DNA from: Heterobilharzia americana
Lineage: Eukaryota > Platyhelminthes > Trematoda > Strigeidida > Schistosomatidae
Reading direction: 5' to 3'
Length of the DNA stretch: 64,000 nt
Assembly (NCBI GenBank): GCA_944470555.2
Contig: OX104134.1
Coordinates: 104,154,701-104,218,700, forward strand
Under the pieces are notes generated by a model, which was not told where the DNA came from, made no database searches, and saw only the letters and a list, made by a program, of their open reading frames with translations. This document shows positions 40,100 through 50,701 of this stretch, in pieces. The position numbers and the translations under genes are program-made. Numbering within the stretch: position 1 is the first letter of the stretch; each line of letters starts with the position of its first letter.

Positions 40100-40345
40100 A
40101 AACTTTAGGATCGAAATTCGACCTGATAGAATTGAGTAAGTTGAGCATTGAGTAAATGGATCATGTATGAAACAGGTCTGTAAAATCTCAATGAGGTAGA
40201 AAAATACATTTCTGACGTTTCGCGACTTTGTTGAGATAGCTTCTTCAGAGAATAAAAACCTGCACAAGTTATCGACTGTTTATTTTTTTTTACCTTATTG
40301 GGATTTTGCAAATTTATTTCATTTATAGACCTTACTTGGTATGGT
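40100..40345 (-). mobile_element. Unnamed repeat inserted in the RTE 5' region
   Basis: The insertion splits the RTE 5' region (CAAACCTTCCTGG before, CTTGGTATGGTAAGACC after). On the minus strand it starts GAAATAAATTTGCAAAATCC, carries a hammerhead-like motif, and ends with CCATTTACTCAATGCTCAAC followed by TCAGGTCGAATTT. The last part occurs again at 58,120-58,260 on the plus strand. Short ribozyme-bearing repeats of this layout are known from Penelope-like element ends, but no Penelope RT is seen here. Confidence 0.5.
40208..40252 (-). ncRNA. Hammerhead-ribozyme-like motif, Penelope-like type
   Basis: Minus strand: TTCT (40,252-40,249), core CTGAAGA (40,248-40,242), an imperfect stem II starting AGCTA, then GAAAC (40,221-40,217), GTC as cleavage site, then AGAA (from 40,214), which pairs with TTCT as stem I. 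Stem III is reduced to ACGT with no loop, as in the hammerheads reported for Penelope-like elements, which are thought to act as dimers. Stem II has a mismatch next to the core, so activity is uncertain. Confidence 0.5.
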
Positions 40346-40445
40346 AAGACCACCAGGAATAGATTTTCTCACGACCATACCTTGTTAGGTCATCGTGAAA
40401 TGCTAGGTTTACCTTCACGTCACGGTAGCAGCTATCAGTCATGAA

Positions 40446-41329
40446 AAAAGACCAAACAAAAGGATGCAGTTACCACAGCTTTTGAAGCAATAAACTCACA
40501 CAAAAAAGACTGTACTGACTGATAAGATGGTCTTTAAAGAAGACAATGAGATATTATTCTACCTAGGTTTTTGTAAGTCAGTCAGAACAATCACAATCAC
40601 AGTTGCATCATCCCATTCACTTGTGTTTGTAGAACGGAACATAGCAAATACATGGCTTATTTTTCAGATTCTTCACCTAGTTTAAGTTCGGATATAGCTC
40701 CAGAAGCTAAAAATCACCAGATTTTATTTTACAACTACAAAAATAAAATTGGTTTCATATAACTCAATGCACAAAATTTGCAAGTGTCCGTTTAAAAATC
40801 AACAGAAACGAACAGCAGATCTTAAATGACATGAAAATTGATTAAGTTCCTAGCCCACATTCCATAGGTCTTGAAGTTATCGTAATTCTGCTGGCAGGAA
40901 GGAAGCTATATGATAGTACACATCCGTATCATAATAATAGAAGAACAGCGTAACCCAACTCAATACACTAGGTCATAAGCCACAATTATTGTATGAAGCT
41001 TATGATACAACCAAGACGAAAAGGTTTTGGGCCTATTAAACTTAGCTTGAAAGTCGAATGTTTCAACAAATAACTGACATCTTCACACATCACTAACATA
41101 GGAAATAATGAAAGAAAAATTAACCAAGAGCATTTCAGTAGTAAAAAGAAAGATTCTTTGATAGCACTTGTCCCCTATCTCACCATTTATTATCAATTCG
41201 TTCCTTATTCAGTGACTCATTTCCTTCCACTTGAACAAATCTCACCACCAACACCCATTGTATATTTTGCACATTGACTAAGCAACTTTTCAGTGCAATT
41301 ATGTCATTTTACCGATAATAAATACCACT
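40446..41329. other. AT-rich stretch without recognisable gene
   Basis: No supportable open frame. Lies between the nested RTE complex and the 3' end of the best-preserved RTE copy. Confidence 0.4.
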
Positions 41330-41690
41330 GTACATCATCATCACCAATATCAACATAGGACCAGGCATTACTGAGTAACCGTCCGAGTTGTCACACCTCA
41401 TATCAGTACATCAAGTAGAAAGGTAGTGAGGTGAAGGATGAAGATAAGTGAATGCAGTCAAAAGAAATATAAAGTACGAGAAGAAAGGAAAGAGGAGTGA
41501 CAAAATAGTGAGATTCGGTATAGTGTTGTTAAGATGAGGATAATGTGTGTATACATCTGCGCCACTGACATCGGTTCTCAGCCATGCCATCACCTAGGGT
41601 CTCCAACCACTGGTTCCTCTTGTCCCGCCAACCCCAACCACCTTGTCACCATCGTCCCACACGACTCAAACCAACAGTCAGAGACTTCAT

Positions 41691-43063
41691 TCATTGGTGC
41701 CATGTTTTAGTCTGGCCACCTTGGGTCTTTTTCCAGCCTGGACACACCTCAGCCAACATTGTGTGACGAGGCAATCGGTGACTAGGTATACGTAATACGT
41801 ATCCCAACCATCTCAGTCGATGAAGGTTCACAACCGCATCAACTGACTTACCTCTTCTCCATAAAACTCTACACCTAACTTCTGCATTACTCACGTAGTG
41901 ACACCACGGAATACGTCCTATACTACGAAGGCAACGGTGGTCAAATACCTGAAGCCTTCTCATATCTTCCACTTTCAATGGCCATGTTTCACAGCCATAC
42001 AGTAGAACAGAGCGGACTGCTGTGCAGTACACGCGACCCTTAATAGACAAACGAATATCACGGCGGCGCCATAGGTGGCGCAAATTGGCAAAAGCCAATC
42101 GAGCCTTTTGTATCCGTGCAGAAATCTCATCGGCAACTGACCAGCCACCAGGGTTGATCCTACTTCCCAGGTAAGTGAAGTGGTCAACACACTCAACCAC
42201 TTCACTCTCTATTGTTAACCGCGGTACCGCTGAAGACCAGTCCTGGAGCAAAAATTTGCATTTGGGTGGTGAAAATCGCATCCCAAACATTCTCAAATTC
42301 CCACTCAAAGTGTTCAGAAGACTCTGCATCTTGTCAGCGTCTTCACCTAACAGGACTATGTCATCTGCATATTCTAGATCTAACGAAAATTCACCTGTGA
42401 TTCGGTCAACGTCTTTGTAATTAGGTGACGAGAGGGAAACCTCCATAAGAATATCTATGATAAAATTAAATAAGAATGGGGATAGTGGGCATCCTTGACG
42501 GACACCACTTGATGAGTATAGCTCCCTGGACAACTCACCATAGGCTCTAACATGCCCACAAGTGTTCGAGTAGAGAGCTTTCAATAAGGTGATGTACTTA
42601 CTAGGCACGCCTTTCAGTGACAGACACTGCCATAAGACTTCTCGATCAACGGAGTCAAATGCCGCCTTCAGGTCGAGAAATACAGCTATTGTCGGGCGTC
42701 TGTAAGCATGCCTATGTTCCAGGACCTGGCGCAGTGTGAATATTTGGTCGATACATCCACGGCCAGGTCTAAAGCCTGCCTGGTTTTCTCGGGCTTGCTG
42801 TTCCCGAGCTCCACTCAGGCGTCGGAGAATTATAGAACTTAGGATCTTAGACACTATGTTTGTCAGGCTGATTCCTCTGTGGTTATCACAAGAGGACTTC
42901 TCGCCTTTCTTGAAGACTGGGATGATGAGTGACTTAGACCAGTCGGAGGGGATCGTATTTGATTCCCATATACTGGCTAACACTTCCGTTAGCCTGACTA
43001 AGAGAACTCTACCACCATTCTTGTATACCTCAGCAGGTAGTCCGTCTGGTCCTGCTGCCCTTC
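41691..43063 (-). pseudogene. RTE polyprotein, reverse transcriptase part
   Basis: Continues the endonuclease frame after the one-base shift near 43,060. RT blocks are in order: AAGPDGLPAE, SLIIPVFKKGEKSSCDNHRG, NQAGFRPGRGCIDQIFTLRQ, AVFLDLKAAFDSVDR (first catalytic Asp), SGVRQGCPLSPFLFNF, LEYADDIVLLGED (intact YADD pair), DHFTYLGSRI, VLLYGCETWPL and a C-terminal VFDHRCLRSIGRIPW domain typical of RTE proteins. It ends at TGA 41,693-41,691 after KTWHQ. No stop or lost catalytic residue is seen, so this half looks functional. The element would need only the upstream frameshift repaired or bypassed, and a sequencing error there is possible. It acts on its own RNA at the nicked chromosomal target. 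Confidence 0.82.
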
Positions 43064-44953
43064 CCGTTTCAGGCTACCTACCGCTTTCTCAACTTCTTCT
43101 AGTGTTGGGGGACCTGTCTCTATGTCCCATTCAGGGTCCGACTGGATAGCGGGCAGCGCAATGGTGGCTGGAGGCCAGTTAAACTGTTCCTCAAAGTGTT
43201 CTGCCCATCGTCCCAGTCGCCTTCCCTGCGAGTGAATCGCCGATCCGTCCTTCTCCGCTATAACCTCACTAACTGTTGTTGACCATTTCCCCCCAGTCTC
43301 CTTAATAAGTCTAAATAACTGTCTACTGTTACCGATCGCCGCTGCCTTTTCCATCTCTTTAGCCTTTGCTGCCCACCACTGTTCACGATCGTTGCGCAGA
43401 CTTTTCGTCAGTTTATTTTTAAGTTGCGCTCGCTCTTCATTGTACTCAGAGCCTGCAGGGATGCATTCACGTGCATCCATTAGTTTGGAAGAAGCTGCTG
43501 ATATCCACTGGCTCTTTTTAGCCATTATCTTGGAGTCGGCTACAGTCTCCAGTGCTGCTTTTACAGTAGACTGAAGATGGCACCAAGCTTCTTCTGGATG
43601 AGTGACAGTCTTTTGTTCCGATAACTGCCTAGCCAACTTCTCACTGAACACGGCTTTGGTGTTTTCGTTGTCCAGCAGAACTCGTAGTGGTTTTGTTGCC
43701 AAATTTTTTCTACGTCCATTGAGACGCAGGCATATACGTGCTCGGACCAACGCATGATCGCTGTCCAAACACGTACTCCAGAAGGAGCGGCAGTCTTCCA
43801 CCGATCCTCTCCAGCGATGACTAATAGCAATGTGGTCTATCTGTGTCCATCGCTGAGTCGAGCTCGGTGGACGCCAGGTCAGACAGTGCCTTTCTTTATG
43901 TCTGAAATTTGTGCTGGCTAAAAATAGGCGGTTATCTGAGCATAGTTGTAATAGGCGATCACCGTTATCTGTACGTTCAGCTGGGATTCCGAAAGTGCCA
44001 CCTAAGTGCCTTTCTGCCTCACTCAGTCTACCCACCTGTGCGTTGAGGTCACCTGCAACAACCACTACGTCCGAACGTTTGGCTTTCGAGAGGAGGTTAG
44101 ACAGTTTATGGTAGAACTCGTCCTTCACTTCATCCGAACTACAGTCAGTGGGTGCGTAAGCAGAGATTACAAAGAGACAACGGCGAGTCTCACTATTCCT
44201 TTTAGTTCTCACTGTGCCGTTCAGCCTCATAGCGCAGAGGCGACTATCAACTGGGATCCAGTCTAGTAGTGAGTTTTCTGCCCTGGTGCTTAATGCTATA
44301 CCTACACCTGCAAGACCACGAGAGCTAGCTATCGAATCTCCAGAAACTCGAAGGGTGAATTTTGCAGATTCACCAGATTGGTCAGGAGAGGTCAGGTGAA
44401 TAACCACACTTGGGTCCTGTATGCGTGTCTCACAAACACAGCACACATCCATGCCCAGAGTCTTTGCCAACGAAGCCTGTTGGCCAATTTGACGGAGGGT
44501 GCGGACATTGAAGGCTCCAATATGTAATTTGGAGCGTGGTTTAAGGAGACCAGGGATGCTGTTCTGTGGACTCAGATCGTTGTCGAAGGCTGCAGAGGTA
44601 GGAGAAATTGAAGATGATGCAGCATCATTAATTAAGAGACGTGAAGGAAGATTAGAAGGTAATGATGGAGGAGGAGGATAGCAGTCAGAAGAAACTTGGG
44701 TGCTGACAGAGTTGTGAGGGCGGTTGACACTTCCCGGCTGCCCACACCGTGGAAGGCTATTTCTTCTTAAGGTACCTGAAAGAGATTTGTGTGACCGCAG
44801 AGCCCATCGGACATCTGCTTGAGGCCTGTCACACCCAGCCTTTTGAGTATGATTATTTTGAATTTTTGTATTTTTGGGGCCGGATGGTCGAAAGGAAACG
44901 ACAAGTGAACCAACACCGCCGGCCCGGCAGACCGTGGGGCGTGGTGGAGTGTG
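43064..44953 (-). pseudogene. RTE polyprotein, N-terminal region and APE endonuclease
   Basis: The APE-like endonuclease nicks target DNA to prime reverse transcription. All catalytic blocks are visible: VCCVCETRIQD (catalytic Glu), VISAYAPTD, VVVAGDLNAQVG, RWTQIDHIAIS and LDSDHALV. The frame is open upstream to a stop at 44,954-44,956 and includes about 160 residues before the endonuclease, Pro/Ser-rich in part (QVSSDCYPPPPSLPSNLPS). This stretch has no ATG, and the commonly predicted start near 44,470 is a TTG inside the domain. The first conserved endonuclease word is IGAFNVRTLRQIGQ. The frame is lost near 43,060 at KREG, where one base is missing before the AAGPDG block. With the RT part it would be about 1,090 residues, the usual RTE size. 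Confidence 0.8.
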
Positions 44954-45290
44954 TTATTTTTGGGGCCGACCTTTTCTAACCCCCCCTTCCACTGAGAAGG
45001 CAGCATCAGCTTGGCACTGCTGGTCATCCAAGGGAAACACCTTACTGCTGTCACACCCCATCCAGCTAGCAGCAGTACGACTTCGCCCTCAGACCCCCAT
45101 CATAGTGTAGCAATTTACACTATAACGGTAACTGCTTTTCGTCTAACCACTACCCAACAGACCTTTCTGGTATGGTAGGACCTCGAGGGAACAAGCGTTC
45201 CACCAGCATAGCTCGTTGGGTCATTGTGATATGGGGGTCCGACCACCACATCAAGATAGCAGCTATCGGTCGGGAAATACCAATGTACAG

Positions 45291-46359
45291 CTTTATACTG
45301 AAGTCGCTAAAGAGATACTTCTTCGTTGATGCATGTCTTGTTCTTATTCATGAATATTCAGTGTGTTTCGACTTCATGATTCCTGCTCAATATGTTAATG
45401 ACAATATTTTCATCCTGTAAGAACAGGACTATTTCAAAATTTTTATTCTACACACTGCTTTGATTTTAGGGATTGATGACTACGAATTGGAAGCCTGATT
45501 AGCAAAAGAATCCGACCTTTCATCTCGGTGAAGATGAACTGGAGACAAGAATAACTGATGAATTGGAAAGTAATGTTTATTACCACTTTTTCAGTTTCAG
45601 GACCAATTCACCACGAGGATGACAACGTCAAGAATTACCCATATCAGTATACAAAATTTTATAATTTTGATGTGATTCATGGAAAAGTCTTTCATCCTCT
45701 TTAGGTTGAATAACTATTCACTATCATTTGTCCAAAATGTATTACTGTCATTTTTGCATGATAAGGTATAAGGTATACCAAGCGCCGATAGAAATCTATC
45801 GATAAGGTTGAATATTTTTTTATGACAAGATTATCTCAACACATAAAATGACAACACCTACTCCATGTCAAATTCGATCGCTTGGCTTTGTGTAATCGAT
45901 AAACTTCAACCAACAAAGTCAAAAAAATAAATGGAATTGACTGACAACTAGCGACTCACATGATTCTTATTCTAAGTTAATAAAGAACTAGTAGAAAATT
46001 TACAACTACAGTGTTAACAATTAACCGTAGCTTTGAATAACGTCAAATTTAATCGTGCAGCTGCACAAGATCTTTTCTCTTTATCTTCACCCCTTTGAAT
46101 GGTATGACGTAATGTTGTTTATATTCCAGCAAATAAAAGTCACAGATCCACCAGATTTAAAAACTTAAGAAACATGCAAGTTACGACTTAAAATTCATTT
46201 TGCTTAACGGTAATTAATGTAAATGTTATTAAAGCTGACATACCTTAAAAAAGTAGTATTCAACATTCAACCACAATAAACTTTAATACGCTCTAGATAT
46301 CATGACACGTTTCCCTCTCATCTGACTTCACATGAATTGATAATATCACAGTATAATCA
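45291..46359. other. AT-rich stretch without recognisable gene
   Basis: Possibly intronic. No supported open frame or repeat. Confidence 0.4.
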
Positions 46360-47232
46360 TAAATGAATCTAGAGTACGTAAATAACATAGCCCTGTTAGG
46401 CGAAGACACTGACAAGATAGAGTTTCTTAAACACCTTGAGTGCCAATTTTGGATGCGCTTCCTGTCAACAACATGCAGATTGTTGTTTCAAGACTGCTCT
46501 GCGTTGGTGCTTAGTCTAACCATAGGGAATGAAATGATTGAACACGTTGACTAGTTCATTTACCTGGAACCTCAGACCTCACGAATCAGCGACTGACAAA
46601 ATGTCAGTGTAAATACAAAAGGGTAGATTGGCTTTCGCCAACTTACGTACCCATGTAATCCGACCACCTTTTAAGTAAGGTGCGACTGTACTGCTCTGCA
46701 GTTCGCTTTGTTCTACTATGTGGTTGTGAAACGTGGCGGTGAAAGGTAAAGAGTACAAGAAGGCTTTAAGTGTTCGATCGACATTTCCTTCGAAGCATCG
46801 GCTGTACTTCGTGGTGCCACCATATCAGTTATATGGACGTCAGGTGTAGAGTGTATTGGTAGAGGGAAAAATCAGTCGATAAAGCTTCATAGACTCAGAC
46901 AACTGGGATATGTGTTACACACGCCTAGTCACCATCTGTCTCCTTCCACAATGTTGACCGGAGTAAGTTCAGACTAGGAGAAGGTGAGACACAGTCAGAC
47001 AAAACACGCCATTAGTCTCAGAAGTATGTGACTGTCGACATGATTCATGTAGAGGAATATAGACTTCCATTTGTGATCCAGGCAACTAAAGAAACTAGTG
47101 GTTGGAAACTCCAATTGATATGGCTTAGAGTCGATCTCAATTGCGCAGATGTATCCTCACATTATCTTCATCTTAATCGCCACACCAAATATAAATTTTG
47201 TCTGATTCCTCCTGGCTTTCACTCACGCTCTC

Positions 47233-47268
<36 letters not shown>

Positions 47269-47350
47269 GAATTTCTACCACTCTGACCTTTTTTCCTGAT
47301 TTCCTTATCATTCAACTTCCTGCATTTCCACTTGTGCTAATATGAAATGT
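46360..47350 (+). mobile_element. RTE fragment: RT second half and 3' untranslated region
   Basis: The plus strand begins at the RT active site, LEYVNNIALLGEDTD (46,366-46,410), where YADD has become YVNN, so both catalytic Asp are gone. EMIEHVD (46,534-46,554) and a decayed C-terminal part follow, then 3' sequence (46,882-47,340) containing CTCTCTCT and CA runs and ending near ATGTGGCAACTTGG (47,346). 46,882-47,134 is a near-identical reverse copy of 36,231-36,483. 5' truncation in the RT is typical for LINEs. Confidence 0.7.
47234..47268. repeat. Compound (CT)n(CA)n microsatellite
   Basis: A CT run to 47,250 followed by a CA run to 47,268, inside the RTE 3' untranslated region. Confidence 0.95.
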
Positions 47351-48589
47351 GGCAACTTGGATCATTACGTATTAATGTCAATTTTCAAGTGAATGCTGAC
47401 TGACCGACTCATCAAATGATACGAAAATTCAAATCCGCAAACCGTTCCGCCAATTTCAGTCAACCAATTGAGACACCCATGTACCAATATATTTGTTTCG
47501 AATTACCTACCGATGGTATATACTTACATATTGATTCGAGAAAAATGACTCAGAATATGACAGGTGATGCGAATAAATACTTTTCTTTTGACGATACAAT
47601 AGCGACAGGTAGCAAGTAATCATTAGAACTGGAAAATAACCAAAATATCACATCTGAAAATATTTGTAGTCACATTAAAAAGAAGGAAGTTTCATATAGC
47701 GAAGAAAGACTCTAGTGTTGTGTGAGTAGTCATTATATACGAAATGAGCATTTAAAGTCTGGAAAACAGACTCATTTAAGTATTGTATCCTTTTGACTGA
47801 TTACAATTCATAAATACAGACAAGTTGTACTTCATGAAAAGACAGTCTTTTTTTAACTATCTTCATCCATTTGAGTCTAAAGATAAGAAGAAACAATATA
47901 CAGATAATCTTTGCCAATACTGAAAAACATACATAAAATGACTATTCAAATACATACGGGAAAACAATGAAAATCAGTATCATGATCACACACTCGACGC
48001 TAAATGAATTAGTCACCTCAATGATATCACTTCGAGTGACCTGAGCAGCTGTCAAACGATCCCTTGTCTATGGGACAGCGTCCATAGATAGTCAGAAATT
48101 GTACGGAGAAGATAAGTGTGATACGAATAATGTGCTGTGAAAAAACAACACATAAACTTAAGAGAAGTATCATGACAGTCTAATCATCCTTCCGCGAATG
48201 CCCACAAATTGAGGATCATAGTTACCCAATGCCTAACTGAACCTTGTGAACAATAAACTCGAGAAAACCAGCCAGGTATCAGACTGGGGCGAAGCTGCGT
48301 CAATTACTTCTTCATTCTTCGTCAGGTGATGGAACACAACCATACTTAATCCTGCCATATTTCTACACCTGAAGGCAGCATTCAACCGAGATGTATTACG
48401 GCAGTGTCTAACTGTGAAGGGAATACGAACAAGCATGAAACACTGATCAAAGCTCCCTACTCGAACTCACGTATCAGTGTAACCACCGGTGGAAAGCCCC
48501 GACGATAACCGGTACCAAGACGTAATGGTCAGCCCTGAGTTTCAAAATAACTGAACGAGCTACAATGACAAGAAAGCTTGTTTTCTACC
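47351..48589. other. AT-rich stretch without recognisable gene
   Basis: The open frame 47,416-47,619 (+) reads fairly protein-like (SANFSQPIETPMYQYICFEL) but has no domain or clear splice borders. 48,233-48,436 (-) shows nothing. Confidence 0.3.
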
Positions 48590-49002
48590 GCCATATTACA
48601 AAGGTCTGTTGCATAGTGATAAGAAAAAAGGCAGTTACCGTTGCAGTGCAGTGATAAGGGTCCGACGGCGAAGTTTTACTACTGGCTGGATGGCGTGTGA
48701 CACAAATAAGGTGCTTCGTTAGAATGACTAGTAGTGCAACCCTGATGGTGCCTTCTTAATAAGAAAGAAGATCAGAAAACGTTAGCCCAAAAAATACCAC
48801 ACCCCTCCCTACATCACCGTCTTCCGCTCCCGGCGGCATGGGTTTTCGCTCATCGGCATTAGAACAACTAAATATCAAAACAACAACCCACAAACGTTTG
48901 TGTGCAACAGGTCTAAAGCAGATATCCTATGGGCTCGGTGATCATACAAATCTTCCTCCGAAAAAACTAACTAAAGACAAGAACTGTAAACCACAGACGC
49001 AG
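48590..49002 (+). mobile_element. RTE 5' untranslated region and N-terminal fragment
   Basis: The plus-strand order GGTGCTTCGTT, CCTTCTTAATAAGAAAG, CACCCCTCCC, then GGTCTAAAGCAGATATCC matches the 5' region of the minus-strand copy at 45,130-44,790 read on its own strand. In another frame both carry the word GLKQ(I/M)S(Y/D)GL(G/C)(D/G)HTNL. It stops abruptly at 49,002, where the left inverted arm begins on the opposite strand. Confidence 0.6.
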
Positions 49003-49596
49003 CCCCTGCTAATCTTGCAAGAGTACTTTGCACTTCGATAGTGAAAAGCACATACCATACTTACGGACACCAATCGCCAACTGGTTAAGGGTGACATGAG
49101 TAGCCTATGTGTCATCACACAGTAAGACGATATCGTCCGCATATTTAAGGTCGAATAGCCGTTCTCCGGTTAAATCTACACCACCATCACGTACCTCCTT
49201 CAGAGTTGTATGGAGAATGCCATTGATGGTAAAGTTAGAGAGGGATAAAGAAATCCGAAAACCTTGCGTAACTCCACTGCTGGTTTGGAACAGTAGTGAC
49301 AGGTGGTTGTATGCCCTGACTCTACCTGAGGTGTTATTATATAGGACTTTCAAGATGCTAATAAATTTCTCAGGCACACCCCTCATCAACAGATATTTCC
49401 AGATTACAGCTCCGTCCAACAAGTCGTAGACAGTCCAAATATCGAGAAACAAAGATTGTTGGCCTAAAATAAGTCTAGGGATGTTGAAGTATCTGGTGGA
49501 GGGTAAACACATGATCAATGCATCCACGACCTGAACGAAACCCGCTCTGCTCATCACGAATCATTTCCTCGGGCGTTTTGAAGACTATGTGAGGTA
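49003..49596 (-). pseudogene. RTE reverse transcriptase segment in the left arm
   Basis: The minus strand reads, with one frame change, EQSGFRSGRGCIDHVFTLHQ, then a damaged motif-A region (LDIWTVYDLLDGAVIWK where the family has D-L-K-A-A-F-D-S-V-D), then VLYNNTSGRVRAY, SSGVTQGFRIS and LKYADDIVLLCDDT with intact YADD followed at once by a stop. The sequence ends at 49,003 in the KCKVLLQD region; the rest of the protein is found only beside the right arm (from 56,139). The upstream half of the same protein is at 50,702-51,060, so the SR2-like unit interrupts it. Confidence 0.7.
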
Positions 49597-50701
49597 TTGT
49601 TATTATTTGTCCCTTGGGTTCCTAATGGAACATAGGGCTTCAGTAGCACGTCTGCAGTGCGCTCTGTTATCTGAAATCTTTTGGACCTGGCTCCACAACT
49701 GCTCAGAAGCTCTCATTTCTTCCTCACATGATCTCCTCCATGTCACCCTCAGCTGGGACGCCCAACTCGTCGTTTCCCATCTAGGTTCCACTCGAGGGCC
49801 TGACCTGGGACGTGATGTCCTCGAATGATCTTCTCACTCAGTGCATGCCCAATCCATCTCCACTTTCTTCTGCATAGGTTCTTGGTTGGTTCGTTGCCAA
49901 AGTTCCTTTGTTGCTTATTCTTTCTGACCACCTGATCTTCAGTAACGAGCGTAGGCAATTGCTGATGAATATCTGTAGTTTGTTGGAATTCATGTCACCC
50001 ATTAGAATTTTAATGTCGCCATCTGGACTTGGGTTTTGTCCAGTACTGATTGCAGTTTTCTGCAGAATTCCTCCTTCTTCTCTTCATCTGCAATATTTGT
50101 AGGTGCATAGCGTGGCGTTGTATGATTGTGACTTTCCTTCCTTTTGAGTTGAACCTTGCTGTCATGATCCTGATGGTGGAGAAGATTGATTCCCACTGTA
50201 TGAGACCCTTCGATGCTCTCGGGGACATCATGATAGCCACTCCAAAACTCAGTGTGCTCATGGTTGTCTTCTGGGTGACCGGAGTAGATTATTGACTCTC
50301 CAGTTGACAGTTGGGAGAGTCTACTTCTATTGCATCTGCTTTCGCAGATTCCTAGCACTTCTATGCTATACCTTCTCATCTCTTTGGCAATCTAGGCAGC
50401 CTTGCCAGCCAGCTTCAAACATTGTTCGGACATTCTACGTCTCCATTCTCACTTTGGCTTTCATCGAGAGAAGAGAAGACACATCGGCCAATTGGCTTCC
50501 CGAAGGCTTTCACCAACCGGCGTCATTTCGTCTCCCCGATTCCAGTGAGGAATAAGTTTGTTTCTGTTTTTTGTAATTTCTTTGTGCTTTGAAGTTTCTG
50601 TAGCGGTTGGATTGGTTTTACGGGGTAGGGTTGTTAGCCCTATGCCCAACCTTCCCTTTTTATCTGGGCTTAGGACCGGCAAGTAACCAGTGAACTAGTT
50701 A
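49597..50701 (-). mobile_element. SR2-like internal-deletion derivative, left copy
   Basis: Minus strand: 5' region (50,701-50,400), start of endonuclease (50,379-50,002, with VLGICESRCNRSR and HTVGINLLHHQDHD), then a jump directly to the C-terminal end of the SR2-like protein (CRRKWRWIGHALSEKIIRGH at about 49,870; GKRRVGRPS at about 49,770; RRATEALCSIRNPRDK at about 49,640) and an ACAAATAATAACAATA tail. Nearly all of RT is missing. It inserted into an RTE RT gene, and the matching right-arm copy shares every lesion. Confidence 0.75.

Larger units (their letters stand above)
39291..40445 (-). mobile_element. Older RTE copy, 5' part (N-terminal endonuclease and 5' region)
   Basis: Picks up the endonuclease where 36,035 leaves off, judged by alignment to 44,215-45,280 of the well-preserved copy. 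GGGAATTAATCATTGAGTTTC (39,390), the CTCATCAGAACACAACATGCATCC-like region (39,500) and the AGAAGGCAGTAGTAGCATG word (39,938) are landmarks. A region at 39,560-39,900 matches 15,240-15,760 rather than the reference copy, which marks a separate subfamily. The 5' untranslated part is itself interrupted by the repeat at 40,100-40,345. Confidence 0.55.
41330..45290 (-). mobile_element. Best-preserved RTE-clade retrotransposon, apparently full length
   Basis: Minus strand: 5' untranslated region (45,290-44,954), one endonuclease-RT frame (44,953-41,691) broken by a single visible frameshift near 43,060, and 3' untranslated region (41,690-41,330) ending in a GTGATGATGATG-type tail. The 5' region shares words with 39,290-38,940, 16,070-15,780 and, in reverse, 48,590-49,002, so it is the family 5' end. 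Compared with every other copy in the window it has far fewer lesions and is therefore the youngest. No target-site duplication was securely identified. Confidence 0.8.
49003..50701. repeat. Left arm of a 1,699-bp inverted repeat
   Basis: Pairs with 54,440-56,138, each position x matching 105,141-x with no indel. All blocks compared by eye (at 49,021, 49,561, 50,041 and 50,581) are identical, and all open frames in the two arms translate identically. Identity stops sharply at CCCC (49,003) on the outer side and at TTAACTAG/GTAACTAG (50,701) on the inner side. Contents: RT of an RTE copy (49,003-49,596) and an SR2-like derivative (49,597-50,701), both on the minus strand. Confidence 0.93.

Noticed and set aside
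42736..43149. Plus-strand ORFs opposite the RTE coding region (also 42,175-42,420 and 44,006-44,266)
   Set aside because: Antisense shadows of the endonuclease-RT frame.
44767..45054. 95-codon minus-strand ORF in the RTE 5' region
   Set aside because: Overlaps the start of the endonuclease frame in another phase. The similar word at 48.9 kb reflects shared 5' nucleotide sequence rather than evidence of a protein.
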